The position numbers and the translations under genes were made by a program. DNA of 64,000 bases from Phosphoribacter sp037045055 (GTDB taxonomy: Bacteria; Actinomycetota; Actinomycetes; Actinomycetales; Dermatophilaceae). Positions within the stretch are counted from its first letter, which is position 1. Every line of letters starts with the position of its first letter. Positions 9,438 through 17,623 of the stretch are shown piece after piece. The DNA lies in the NCBI GenBank assembly GCA_037045055.1, contig JBAOHJ010000003.1, positions 310,001 through 374,000 of the forward strand, given 5' to 3'. The notes under the pieces were generated by a model. The model saw only the letters and a program-made list of their open reading frames with translations. It was not told the DNA's origin and made no database searches.

Positions 9438-11756
9438 TCACCCACGTCTAAGGTACGCCGCCTGCCGCGCGTCCAACCGCGCCGCCACGCGGTCGCGCAG
9501 GACCGGATGCGCGGCCAGGGTCGGGTCGGCGGCGACCAGGGCGGTGGCGTCCTCGCGGGCCAGGCCGATGAGCTCCTCGTCGCCCGGGTCGCCCATCCGC
9601 AAGCACCGCACGCCGGTATGCCGCCCGCTCTGCCGGGCGCCCAGGACGTCGCCCTCGCGCCGCAGCGCCAGGTCGAGGCGGGCCAGCTCGACACCGTCCG
9701 TCGTCGCGGCGACCGCGTCCAGCCGCTGGCGCGCCGGGGGTGCATCCGACCCGGTCATGAGCAGGCACAGCCCCCCGGCGCGGCCACGACCGACCCGCCC
9801 GCGCAGCTGGTGCAGTTGGGACAGCCCGAACCGGTCGGCGTCCATGACGACCATCGTCGAGGCGTTGGGGACGTCGACCCCGACCTCGATGACCGTGGTG
9901 GACACGAGCACGTCGATCTGCCCGCTCGCGAAGGCCGACATCGCCGCGTCCTTGGCACTCGGGTCCAGGCGGCCATGGAGCACCTCGACCCGCAGCCCGG
10001 CCAGCGCCGGGGTGGCCCGCAGCTCGGCCGCGACGGCATACACGCCGGCCAGCTCGCGTCCGGCCTCCCCGGCGTCCTGGCCCGCCCCGTCGCCGGTGTC
10101 GTCCCAGCGGTCCCATCCGTCCTCGGCGGTCGCGTCTGCCTCGGGGCCGGCGCGCCGCCGGTCCCCGCTCGACGGGGCAGGCTCGCCGATCTTCGGACAG
10201 ACCACGTAGGCCTGGTGGCCCTTGGCGACCTCCTCGGCGACGCGTTCCCAGGTGCGCGCCACCCAGCGGGGCCTGGTGGCATCGACGACGAACGTCTCGA
10301 TCGGCGAGCGCCCGGCGGGCAGCTCGGTCAACGACAGCGCCTCCATGTCGCCGAAGACCGTCATCGCCACGGTCCTCGGGATCGGGGTGGCCGTCATGAC
10401 GAGCAGGTGCGCAGCCGCGGATGCCTTGTCGCGCAACGTGTCTCGCTGCTGCACTCCGAAGCGGTGCTGCTCGTCCACAACGACCAGGCCCAGGTCGTGG
10501 AAGGCGACGTGCTCCTGGATGAGGGCATGGGTGCCCACGACGATCCCGGCCTGCCCGGTGCGCGCGTCCTCGAGGGCGGCGCGCCGGGCCGGTGCCGACT
10601 GGCTGCCGGTGAGCAGCGCCACCCGGGTGGCCCGCCGGGTCGCGTCGAGGTCGGCGTCCGGCTCGCCGAGCGGGAGCATCCCGTCGGCGGCTAACGGCCC
10701 GAGCATCTGGGTGATCGACCGATGGTGCTGGGCGGCGAGGACCTCGGTGGGAGCGAGCAGGGCGGCCTGCCCGCCGGCGTCGACCACGGCGAGCATCGCG
10801 CGCACCGCGACGACGGTCTTGCCGGAGCCGACCTCCCCCTGCAGCAGCCGGTGCATCGGCGTCGACCGGGCCAGCTCGGCGGCCAGGACCTCGCTCACCT
10901 GGCGCTGGCCGGCGGTGAGCTCGAACGGCAGCCGCGCGTCGAAGGCGGCCAGCAGCCCGCCCGGGGCCGCCACCCGCGCGGTCGTCACCAGGGTCTGCGC
11001 CTCGGCCCGGCGCTGGGCGAGGATGGTCTGCAGGACGAATGCCTCGTCATAACGCAGCCGCCGCAGGGCGGCGCGCAGGTCCGCACCCACCGCCGGCCGG
11101 TGCAGCGTGTCGATCGCCTCGGCCCGGCCGGGCAGACCGCGACGGCGCACCAGCTGCGCCGGCAACGGCTCGCGGATCTCCTCGACCGAGCCCAGCACGA
11201 GGTCGACGAGACTGCGGATCTTCATCGAGGTCAGCGCCCCGGTGCTGGAGTACACCGGGATGAGATGGCTGCGGTAGCGCTCGACGTGGCCGGCCACCTC
11301 GTCCTCGTCGAGCAGGGTGTACTCCGGGTGGGTGAGTTGCCACCGCCCGCGGTAGGTGGTGGCGGTGCCGGCGAACGACCCGATCCGCCCCGGGGCCAGG
11401 GCCCGCTCGTGGCCGTAGGGCGTGAAGAAGGTGACGTCCAGCTCGTGCGACCCGTCGGTGAGCACGACGGTGAGCAGCCGGCCTCGACGGGCCCGCATGG
11501 CCCGGGTGGAGGATCGGGCGACCCGGGCGACGACGAACGCCTCCTCGCCCTCGACGAGCTCGCCGAGGTCGGTGAGCTGGGTCGGGTCGACGTAGCGTCT
11601 GGGCAGGTACTCCAGCAGGTCGGCCACGGTGCGCAGGCCCTTGTGCCGGTCGAGCGCCTCGGCGGCCTTCGCCGGGACGATCCGACGCAGCGGGGTGTCC
11701 TCGGTGAGCAGGCCCGCCACCGCGCCGCGCGAGCCCCGCTGCGCTGCCGGGGTCAC
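9438..11756 (-). CDS. recG: ATP-dependent DNA helicase RecG
   Basis: RecG remodels stalled replication forks and branch-migrates Holliday junctions. The 772-residue product has an N-terminal wedge/OB domain (to about residue 160). It has Walker A GEVGSGKT at 307-314, DEQH at 428-431, TATPIPRT, and the C-terminal QLRGRVGRG motif. An acidic Gly/Asp-rich insert lies at about residues 505-550 (SSGDRRRAGPEADATAEDG onward) and is unlikely to belong to the core fold. The GTG at 11754-11756 gives the family's usual length. The upstream gap contains three copies of a 17-base repeat. Confidence 0.96.
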   Translation of the reverse strand: MTPAAQRGSRGAVAGLLTEDTPLRRIVPAKAAEALDRHKGLRTVADLLEYLPRRYVDPTQLTDLGELVEGEEAFVVARVARSSTRAMRARRGRLLTVVLTDGSHELDVTFFTPYGHERALAPGRIGSFAGTATTYRGRWQLTHPEYTLLDEDEVAGHVERYRSHLIPVYSSTGALTSMKIRSLVDLVLGSVEEIREPLPAQLVRRRGLPGRAEAIDTLHRPAVGADLRAALRRLRYDEAFVLQTILAQRRAEAQTLVTTARVAAPGGLLAAFDARLPFELTAGQRQVSEVLAAELARSTPMHRLLQGEVGSGKTVVAVRAMLAVVDAGGQAALLAPTEVLAAQHHRSITQMLGPLAADGMLPLGEPDADLDATRRATRVALLTGSQSAPARRAALEDARTGQAGIVVGTHALIQEHVAFHDLGLVVVDEQHRFGVQQRDTLRDKASAAAHLLVMTATPIPRTVAMTVFGDMEALSLTELPAGRSPIETFVVDATRPRWVARTWERVAEEVAKGHQAYVVCPKIGEPAPSSGDRRRAGPEADATAEDGWDRWDDTGDGAGQDAGEAGRELAGVYAVAAELRATPALAGLRVEVLHGRLDPSAKDAAMSAFASGQIDVLVSTTVIEVGVDVPNASTMVVMDADRFGLSQLHQLRGRVGRGRAGGLCLLMTGSDAPPARQRLDAVAATTDGVELARLDLALRREGDVLGARQSGRHTGVRCLRMGDPGDEELIGLAREDATALVAADPTLAAHPVLRDRVAARLDARQAAYLRRG

Positions 11757-11758
11757 CC

Positions 11759-11826
11759 GGTGCTCCCGTCACGCCCGGTGCTCCAGTCGCGCCCGCCCCC
11801 GTGACGCGCGGTGCTCCCGTCGCGCC
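11759..11826. repeat. Three copies of a 17-base direct repeat upstream of recG
   Basis: Copies of GGTGCTCCMGTCRCGCC start at 11759, 11777 and 11810, the first two almost head to tail. They differ from each other at one or two positions. They lie in the 109-base gap between the DAK kinase stop and the recG start, so they could affect recG expression. I recognise no known binding site. Confidence 0.7.
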
Positions 11827-11865
11827 AGGCGCACCTGGGGCGACCGGGCGGCATACCGCGGCGGC

Positions 11866-13575
11866 TCACTCCACGCCGAACAGGAGCGGGTAGAGCTCCT
11901 GTCCACCCTCGATGCGGGTCACCTCGAGGTCGGCTCGACGGGCCAGGACCCCCGCGACGACCTCGTCGACCAGGCCCGGCGGGGCGTCGAGCCCGGCGAC
12001 CACGGTCAGCAGCTCGCCGTCGGCGCCGAGCAGGCGATCGAGGACCTCGGCGGCGACCTCGCGCAGGTCTGCGCCGACGATGACGAAGACGCCGTCGACG
12101 ATCCCGAGGACGTCGCCGACCCGGCACGGCCCCCCCGCGGTGAGCGCCTCCTTCTGGGCCACGGTGACCCCGCCGTGTCGGGTGGCGGCCGCGGCCGCGC
12201 TCATCGCCACGACGTTGTCCTCGACCCGCGCGCCGGGATCGAACACCGCCAGCGCCGCGATCCCCTGCACCGCGGTGCGCGCCCGCACGACCCGGACCGC
12301 GACGGCGTCCTCGGCCGCCGCGCGCGCGGCGGCGTGCGCGGCCAGCTCGGTGTCGGTGTCGTTGGGCAGCACGATGACGCTGCCCGAGCCGGTGGCCCGG
12401 ACCGCGTCGAGCAGCTGTCCGGCGGAGGCCCGACGGCCCGGGCCGCTGGTGACGACGACCGCGCCGGCCTGCCCCAGCAGCTGCGCCAGGCCGGCGCCGG
12501 CCGCGCAGGCGACGACGCCGACGGCGGCGGGATCGGCCGACTGGGCGGCCATCTGGTCGCCGAAGTGGGTGACCGAGATCCGCCGGGGGCGTCCGGCGTC
12601 CAGGCCGGCCTCGATCGCCGCGCCGACGTCGTCGACGTGGACGTGGACGTTCCACGTGTCCTCGTCGCCCACGACGAGCAGGGAGTCGCCCAACGGGGTG
12701 AGGGCGTCGGTCAACGCCGCCACCCGGTCCGCGTCGGTGTCGCCGAGCAGGTACATCACCTCGTAGGCCGGGCCGGCCGGGCCGCGGCGCAGCGGCGGCG
12801 CGGCGGCGACGTGCGACCGGTGGGCCACGTGGGCGACCGGCGCGCTCGGCGGGGACCAGCCGGTATGCCGCCCGAGCGGGTCCTCGTGGTCCTCGCCCCG
12901 CTCGCCGCTGATGACCCGGGTCAGCGCCTCGACGAGCAGGACCAGCCCCGCGCCCCCGGCGTCGACGACGCCCGCGGCGGCCAGCACCGGCAGCTGCTCC
13001 GGTGTGCGGGTCAAGGCCGCCCGGGCCCCGGCGAACGCGGCCCGGGCGACGACGGCCAGGCCGCTCGGGTCCTGCGGGCCGGTGGCGGCGGCCGTCGCGG
13101 CCTGCGACATCGCCCGGGACACCGACAGGATCGTCCCCTCACGGGGGTCGGCCACGCAGTCCCACGCGAAGCCGTCGCCCTGGACGAACGCCGCGGCGAG
13201 CCCCGGGCCGTCGAGTGCGCGCACCCCCGAGCGGATGACGTACTGCGCCAACCCCTGGAACAGCTGGGAGAGGATCACCCCGGAGTTGCCCCGGGCGGTC
13301 AGCAGCATGGCCCGGGACACCACCTTGCACATCGAGGGCATGGTCAGGGGGGTGTCCGGGTCGCGCTCGTATGCCGTGCGTGCGGTGTCCAGGGCCGCGT
13401 CCAGGGTGAGGTAGAGGTTGGTGCCGGTGTCGCCGTCGGGCACCGGGAACACGTTGAGCGCGTCCAGCTCGGAGCGGTGCCGGGCGAAGGACGAGCGGGC
13501 CACTGCCGACCACCGCATCAGCCCGCTCGCGTCGAGCCGGCGCATCGGGCTCTCGGCCAGCGGGCTGGTCGTCAC
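11866..13575 (-). CDS. DAK2-domain kinase (FakA-like)
   Basis: Family members such as FakA are the kinase subunit of bacterial fatty-acid kinase, working with DegV-like FakB proteins. The N-terminal DAK2 (DhaL-like) domain has LNVFPVPDGDTGTNL (ATP-Mg binding aspartates) and TARGNSGVILSQLFQG. The C-terminal half (after residue about 300) is the DegV-like accessory region with GDEDTWNVHVHVDDVG. Length is 569 residues. The GTG at 13573-13575 has an excellent GGAGGGA box six bases upstream. It is divergent from rpmB and upstream of recG, a common actinobacterial layout. No FakB is in this window, so the substrate is inferred only. Confidence 0.88.
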   Translation of the reverse strand: MTTSPLAESPMRRLDASGLMRWSAVARSSFARHRSELDALNVFPVPDGDTGTNLYLTLDAALDTARTAYERDPDTPLTMPSMCKVVSRAMLLTARGNSGVILSQLFQGLAQYVIRSGVRALDGPGLAAAFVQGDGFAWDCVADPREGTILSVSRAMSQAATAAATGPQDPSGLAVVARAAFAGARAALTRTPEQLPVLAAAGVVDAGGAGLVLLVEALTRVISGERGEDHEDPLGRHTGWSPPSAPVAHVAHRSHVAAAPPLRRGPAGPAYEVMYLLGDTDADRVAALTDALTPLGDSLLVVGDEDTWNVHVHVDDVGAAIEAGLDAGRPRRISVTHFGDQMAAQSADPAAVGVVACAAGAGLAQLLGQAGAVVVTSGPGRRASAGQLLDAVRATGSGSVIVLPNDTDTELAAHAAARAAAEDAVAVRVVRARTAVQGIAALAVFDPGARVEDNVVAMSAAAAATRHGGVTVAQKEALTAGGPCRVGDVLGIVDGVFVIVGADLREVAAEVLDRLLGADGELLTVVAGLDAPPGLVDEVVAGVLARRADLEVTRIEGGQELYPLLFGVE

Positions 13576-13695
13576 GGGGGGTCCCTCCGGGGGCGCTCGG
13601 CTGCAGCGGGATTTCTCGAAGGGTAGTCGCCGTGGAGCCGGCCAGGCTGCCCGATCCGGACCGGCGGGTCGGCGACCGGGCCGGCGGTCGGCGGG

Positions 13696-13725
13696 TTGGC
13701 CCAGCGGTGCGGCCTCGGCTACCAT
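13696..13725 (+). promoter_or_regulatory. Candidate rpmB promoter
   Basis: TTGGCC at 13696-13701, an 18-base spacer, and TACCAT at 13720-13725. It leaves a leader of about 60 bases with an AGGAG box before the rpmB GTG. Confidence 0.45.
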
Positions 13726-13793
13726 TGACCGGTTGTCCGGGCCGGTGTGAGCGCCCGCGCCTGCAACCTCCGACCGATCACCAGGAGTACACC

Positions 13794-13982
13794 GTGGCTG
13801 CCACCTGCGACGTCTGCGGGAAGCGACCGAGCTTCGGTCACCACATCTCGCACTCGCACCGGCGCACCAAGCGGCGCTGGAGCCCCAACATCCAGCGGGT
13901 ACGCACCCTGGTCGACGGCGTGACCCCCAAGCGGGTGAACGTCTGCACCTCGTGCCTCAAGGCGGGCAAGGTCACCCGCTGA
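13794..13982 (+). CDS. rpmB: 50S ribosomal protein L28
   Basis: The 62-residue product (V)AATCDVCGKRPSFGHHISHSHRRTKRRW shows the L28 N-terminus. Two cysteine pairs, CDVC and CTSC, mark the zinc-binding form. The GTG start follows AGGAG by eight bases. A 15-bp perfect hairpin just downstream should end the transcript. The gene is alone on the plus strand here, divergent from the DAK kinase. Confidence 0.97.
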   Translation: MAATCDVCGKRPSFGHHISHSHRRTKRRWSPNIQRVRTLVDGVTPKRVNVCTSCLKAGKVTR

Positions 13983-13997
13983 GGCGCCCGACGACCG

Positions 13998-14032
13998 CGA
14001 AGGCCGGCACCCCGCTAGGGTGCCGGCCTTCG
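13998..14032. terminator. Strong hairpin terminator between rpmB and nitronate monooxygenase
   Basis: A perfect 15-bp inverted repeat, left arm CGAAGGCCGGCACCC and right arm 14018-14032, closes on a five-base loop. No T-run follows. It sits between two convergent genes and can serve both. Confidence 0.85.
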
Positions 14033-14091
14033 GCGTCATCGGCGCGCCCAGGCCGGGTCGTCGGGGCGCCCAGGCCGGGTCGTCGGCGCGC

Positions 14092-15561
14092 TCAGGCCGG
14101 CGTCGCGGCGAGCAGGTAGTCGACGACGTCGGCCGCGGCGTACCGTCGCCCGAACCGGGCGACCAGCTGCGCAACCGGGGTGAGGTCGCCCCCGCAGGTG
14201 ACCAGGGGCGGCTCGACGGCTCCCCCGGGCCGGCGCTGGGCCAGCCCGGCGCTGGCGAGCAGACCGTTGCACAGGCACAGCCGGCCCTCGCGGTTGGCCT
14301 CCCGGCCGCCCTTGCGCAGGTAGGCCGCCGACGGCTCGGCCGGACAGCGGAAATCCACCCGCCCGTCCGCGGTGCGGTAGGCCGCCCGCAGCACACCCAG
14401 GTCGCACACCGGCTTGCGCTCCCCGAGGACGTCCGGGTCCGACACGGACCCGGCGACCTGGGCGACCCGGAAGGGGAACCCGGTGGGCGAGGCCCGCCAG
14501 TCCGAGCGCACCCGCAAGGTGCCCTCGAGCGCCTCGGCGCGCACCCGCTCGCGCAACGGCGCCGCCAGCCCGGAGTCCTCGCTGCAGGCGAACGCCGTGC
14601 CCACCTGCACGCCCGCGGCCCCCAGGGCCACCGCCTCGCGCACCCGCTCGGGGGTGCCGAAGGCGCCGGCGAGCCAGACCGGCAGCCCGAGGACGAGCAC
14701 CTCGTCCAGGTCGACCTCGTCGCGCTCGTCGTAGACCGGTTGACCCTGCTCGTCCACCCGCCGGACGCCACGGGGCGGCGCGTTGTGCCCGCCGGCGACC
14801 GGCCCCTCCAGGACGAACCCGTCCGGCCGAGTCGCGGGGTCGGCGGCCAGGGCGGCGGCGAGCTCGGCGGAGGCGACGATGGCGACCGTCCGCGGCACGG
14901 ACAGCGCCCCGAGGTCTGCACCGACCACCCGAGCCGGGCGGAACGGCATACGCCCCAGACCGTCGACGCTGCGGGCGCCCTGCACCCGCACGTCGATCTC
15001 GACGTCCTCGTGACGGGCCAGCGCGCGCACCAGGGCCGGGATCTCCGCGGGGCTGCCCGCTCCGACCAGGACGGCATCGACCCCGGCGAGCATCGCCCCG
15101 TACAACGTCGCCGGCAGGGGCAGCTCGATCTTGCGCAGCACGTTGATGCCCACCGTGCCGTCGTGCCCCTCTTTGGCGAGCCACACCTCGACGAACGCGG
15201 CGGCGACGGTGAGCTCGACGAGCCGCTGCGCCGAGTCGAGGGTATGCCGCGGCACCGGCCGGTAGAGCGCGTCGGGGCCGATGCCGCCCTCGACGAAGTA
15301 CGCCTCGAGGATCCACGCGGCGATCTGCGGCACCGGGAAGGCGTCCAGCGCTCGGCGCAGGTCGCCCTCGGGGTCACCGTCCTGCAGGCGCCGGGCCAGG
15401 ACGACGTCGATGGCCGTGCCCGAGACCACCCCCAGCTGGCCGGTGCGGGCCACCGCCCGGGCCAGGCGCCAGCCGGACACGCCGACGCCCATCCCGCCTT
15501 GGACGATCCGGTGGCTGCCCCAGGGGCGGGCCCGGCTCGAGGTGGCGACGGCGGCGGTCAT
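14092..15561 (-). CDS. Nitronate monooxygenase-like (2-nitropropane dioxygenase family) FMN protein
   Basis: A TIM-barrel flavoprotein family that oxidises nitronates. It also includes enoyl-reductase-like members, so the substrate is uncertain. Visible are the N-terminal IVQGGMGVGVSGWRLARAVAR, an FMN-phosphate region (LVLEGPVAGGHNAPPRG) and GVQVGTAFACSEDSG. At 489 residues it is longer than typical 320-380-residue members. A C-terminal extension carries clustered cysteines (KPVCDLG, DFRCPAE, LCLCNG, VTCGG) that could bind a metal or an Fe-S cluster. The ATG has a GAAGGGA box. A compact inverted-repeat region immediately upstream looks like an operator, so expression is probably regulated. 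Confidence 0.85.
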   Translation of the reverse strand: MTAAVATSSRARPWGSHRIVQGGMGVGVSGWRLARAVARTGQLGVVSGTAIDVVLARRLQDGDPEGDLRRALDAFPVPQIAAWILEAYFVEGGIGPDALYRPVPRHTLDSAQRLVELTVAAAFVEVWLAKEGHDGTVGINVLRKIELPLPATLYGAMLAGVDAVLVGAGSPAEIPALVRALARHEDVEIDVRVQGARSVDGLGRMPFRPARVVGADLGALSVPRTVAIVASAELAAALAADPATRPDGFVLEGPVAGGHNAPPRGVRRVDEQGQPVYDERDEVDLDEVLVLGLPVWLAGAFGTPERVREAVALGAAGVQVGTAFACSEDSGLAAPLRERVRAEALEGTLRVRSDWRASPTGFPFRVAQVAGSVSDPDVLGERKPVCDLGVLRAAYRTADGRVDFRCPAEPSAAYLRKGGREANREGRLCLCNGLLASAGLAQRRPGGAVEPPLVTCGGDLTPVAQLVARFGRRYAAADVVDYLLAATPA

Positions 15562-15584
15562 GGGCGGTCCCTTCGGTGATCGGT

Positions 15585-15617
15585 ACCTACGCTTTCGTAG
15601 GTTACGTTACCGTAGGT
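15585..15617. promoter_or_regulatory. Candidate operator upstream of the nitronate monooxygenase gene
   Basis: An inverted repeat ACCTACG-CTTT-CGTAGGT (15585-15602) is followed by another CGTAGGT at 15611-15617, in phase at 15 bases. The region is locally AT-rich compared with its surroundings. Its position, 24-56 bases before the ATG, fits a TetR- or MarR-type repressor site; no such regulator is encoded nearby. Confidence 0.55.
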
Positions 15618-15655
15618 TTGGCCTCTCGCCCGGACCTGCGTGACTCGGCGTGTCG

Positions 15656-16615
15656 TCAGGCGTGGAAGTGGTCCCAGCCACGAGCAGACTGCGGTATGCC
15701 GCCGACGCGGACGCCGGCACCGGCCACCACCCGGCCGACGATCCGCCAGCCCGGCGGCGGCGCGCCGGGGAAGGTCGCCAGCAGGGAGTGCTCCTCGCCG
15801 CCGGCCAGGACGCACTCCCAGGCCAGCTCCTCGCCCAGGGCATCGCGCAGCCCGGCCACGTCGGGCTGCAGCGCGTCGCGGTCCAGGTCCAGGGCCACGC
15901 CGCTGGCCCGGGCCAGCCGGTCGCCGTCGCGCAGCAGCCCGTCGGACAGGTCGAGCATCGCGCTGGCCCCGGCACGGGCGGCAGCCGGCCCCTGGGACAG
16001 CGGCGGCACCGGGCGCAGCTGGGTGCGCACCGCGACCGGGTGCGCCTGCGCTCGCCCGGCCTCCAGCAGGCGCCAACCGGCGCTGGCCAGACCCAGGCTG
16101 CCCGCGACCGCCACGACGTGCCCCACTCGGGCGCCCGAGCGCAGCACCGGGCGGCAGTCGTCGAGCTCGCCGAGCGCGGTCACCGAGACGAGCAGCGTGC
16201 CGGCGGGCGCCGAGGACAGGTCGCCGCCGAGCACGGCGACGTCGGCGGCCCGGGTGGCCTCGCCCAGCCCCCTCGCGAAGTCGACGACCCACCCGAGGGG
16301 GGTGGCGGGATCGGCGACGACGGTGACGACCACCCCCGTGGGTCGGGCCCCCATGGCCGCGACGTCCGCGAGGTTCTGGGCGACCACCTTGGCGCCGACG
16401 TCGGCCGGGGTGGACCACTCGTCGCGCCAGTCGCGCCCCCGGGCCATGGTGTCGGTCGTGACGACCGTGCACCCGTCGGGGCGCACCACGGCGGCGTCGT
16501 CGCCCGGGCCCACCAGCGGCTCCGGACCGCCCCGCAGCAGCGGCAGGATGAGGCGCAGCAGCGCCTCCTCGCTCAGGTCGGCGAGGGTCGGCCCGCGGGC
16601 ACCCGACGGGGCCAC
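15656..16615 (-). CDS. thiL: Thiamine-monophosphate kinase
   Basis: Phosphorylates thiamine phosphate to thiamine diphosphate. The product has the ThiL/PurM fold signatures: VGPGDDAAVV near the N-terminus, TTDTMARGRDWRDEWSTP, VVAQNLADVAAMGARP, DLSDGLLRDGDRLA and a closing VLAGGEEHSLLATFP. The GTG at 16613-16615 was chosen because AGGAGG lies five bases upstream. A GTG at 16645 would add ten residues and lies eight bases from a TACCGT box. At 319 residues the length is normal. It is divergent from the Lrp-domain gene. Confidence 0.94.
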   Translation of the reverse strand: MAPSGARGPTLADLSEEALLRLILPLLRGGPEPLVGPGDDAAVVRPDGCTVVTTDTMARGRDWRDEWSTPADVGAKVVAQNLADVAAMGARPTGVVVTVVADPATPLGWVVDFARGLGEATRAADVAVLGGDLSSAPAGTLLVSVTALGELDDCRPVLRSGARVGHVVAVAGSLGLASAGWRLLEAGRAQAHPVAVRTQLRPVPPLSQGPAAARAGASAMLDLSDGLLRDGDRLARASGVALDLDRDALQPDVAGLRDALGEELAWECVLAGGEEHSLLATFPGAPPPGWRIVGRVVAGAGVRVGGIPQSARGWDHFHA

Positions 16616-16653
16616 CTTGCCTCCTACCCGAAGGGGACGAAACACTGAGCGGC

Positions 16654-16663
16654 ACGGTAGCGT
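16654..16663. promoter_or_regulatory. Overlapping divergent -10 boxes between thiL and the Lrp-domain gene
   Basis: TACCGT on the minus strand (16654-16659) and TAGCGT on the plus strand (16658-16663) overlap by two bases. If both are used, transcription of thiL and the Lrp-domain gene would interfere. Confidence 0.4.
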
Positions 16664-16739
16664 CTCCCTGACGACGGGTCACCGGGGCCCGCGCCCGAGG
16701 TGCCGGCGGTCGCCGGTTGGTTTCTAGCGAGGTGTGCCA

Positions 16740-16973
16740 GTGGTCCAGGCCTTCATCCTGATCCAGACCGAGGTCGGCCGGGCCGCCCAGGTCGCCGAGT
16801 CGATCCGTCAGGTCGCCGGCGTGTCCTCGGCCGAGGACGTCACCGGGCCCTACGACGTCATCGCCCGGGTGGAGGCCGTCACCGTCGATGACCTCGGCAA
16901 GCTCGTCATCGCCAAGATCCAGGACGTCCCCGGCATCACCCGCACCCTCACCTGCACGGTCGTCCACGTCTGA
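16740..16973 (+). CDS. Stand-alone Lrp/AsnC ligand-binding (RAM) domain protein
   Basis: The 77-residue product (VVQAFILIQTEVGRAAQV...GPYDVIARVEA...GITRTLTCTVVH) is the C-terminal effector-binding domain of Lrp/AsnC regulators without a DNA-binding helix-turn-helix. Such proteins form rings and may bind amino acids or modulate full-length Lrp proteins. The second GTG (16740) is preferred to 16734 because a GAGG box precedes it by seven bases and family members start VxQA. The neighbours thiL, DUF3515 and ddl are the usual actinobacterial set. Confidence 0.9.
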   Translation: MVQAFILIQTEVGRAAQVAESIRQVAGVSSAEDVTGPYDVIARVEAVTVDDLGKLVIAKIQDVPGITRTLTCTVVHV

Positions 16974-16999
16974 GCGTCCCCGCCGGACCACCCGCTCGG

Positions 17000-17524
17000 A
17001 TGCCCGTCCCGGCCGCGGCGCGTGGCGCGCCGCGGTCGCGCTCTGCCGACCGGCCGTGGTCGGCCCACCGCCCGACCCTGCTCGCCACCCTGGCCCTGGC
17101 CGCCCACCTGCTCGCCACCGTGGCCCTCGGCGCCTGCTCGCGGCCCGTCGACGTGGCGCTGCCGGTATACGCCGACGACCCCGCCTGCCGCGCCCTGGCG
17201 CCGCTGTGGCCCGGCACGGTGTCCGGGCTGCCGTCCCGAGCGGTCGGCGTCGAGTCGCCGGCGGCCCGGGCCTGGGGCGACCCCCCGGTAGTCGCGATCT
17301 GCGGCACCGAGCCCCTGGGCCCGACCGAGCACCCCTGCCTGGTCGTCGACGGTGTCGACTGGGTGGTCCTGCCCGCCTCCGACGGGGTGCGGTTCGCGAC
17401 GTACGGCCGCAGTCCCGCGCTGGACGTCTTCGTGCCGGGCCGCTACTCCCCCGAAGGAGCGCTCCTGCCCGCGTTCGGCCCGGCCGCCCGGGCTCTGCCG
17501 CAGAACGGCCACCGCTGCACCTGA
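17000..17524 (+). CDS. DUF3515-family exported protein
   Basis: A 174-residue actinobacterial family of unknown function, typically found beside ddl and thiL. After a basic N-terminus, residues about 27-45 (LLATLALAAHLLATVALGAC) form one membrane or signal segment ending at GACS, compatible with a lipobox. The mature part has three or four cysteines (DDPACRAL, AICGTE, EHPCLV, GHRCT) that could form disulfides outside the membrane. It begins 26 bases after the Lrp-domain gene. Confidence 0.82.
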   Translation: MPVPAAARGAPRSRSADRPWSAHRPTLLATLALAAHLLATVALGACSRPVDVALPVYADDPACRALAPLWPGTVSGLPSRAVGVESPAARAWGDPPVVAICGTEPLGPTEHPCLVVDGVDWVVLPASDGVRFATYGRSPALDVFVPGRYSPEGALLPAFGPAARALPQNGHRCT

Positions 17525-17623
17525 GCTCACCGGTGACCGCGCGGGGGCGGACGGCGGGACCGGGCGGGGCACCGGCGGGCGGCCGACCGCGCCGGGACCA
17601 GGGGCCCGAACGCCCCCGAGGGG

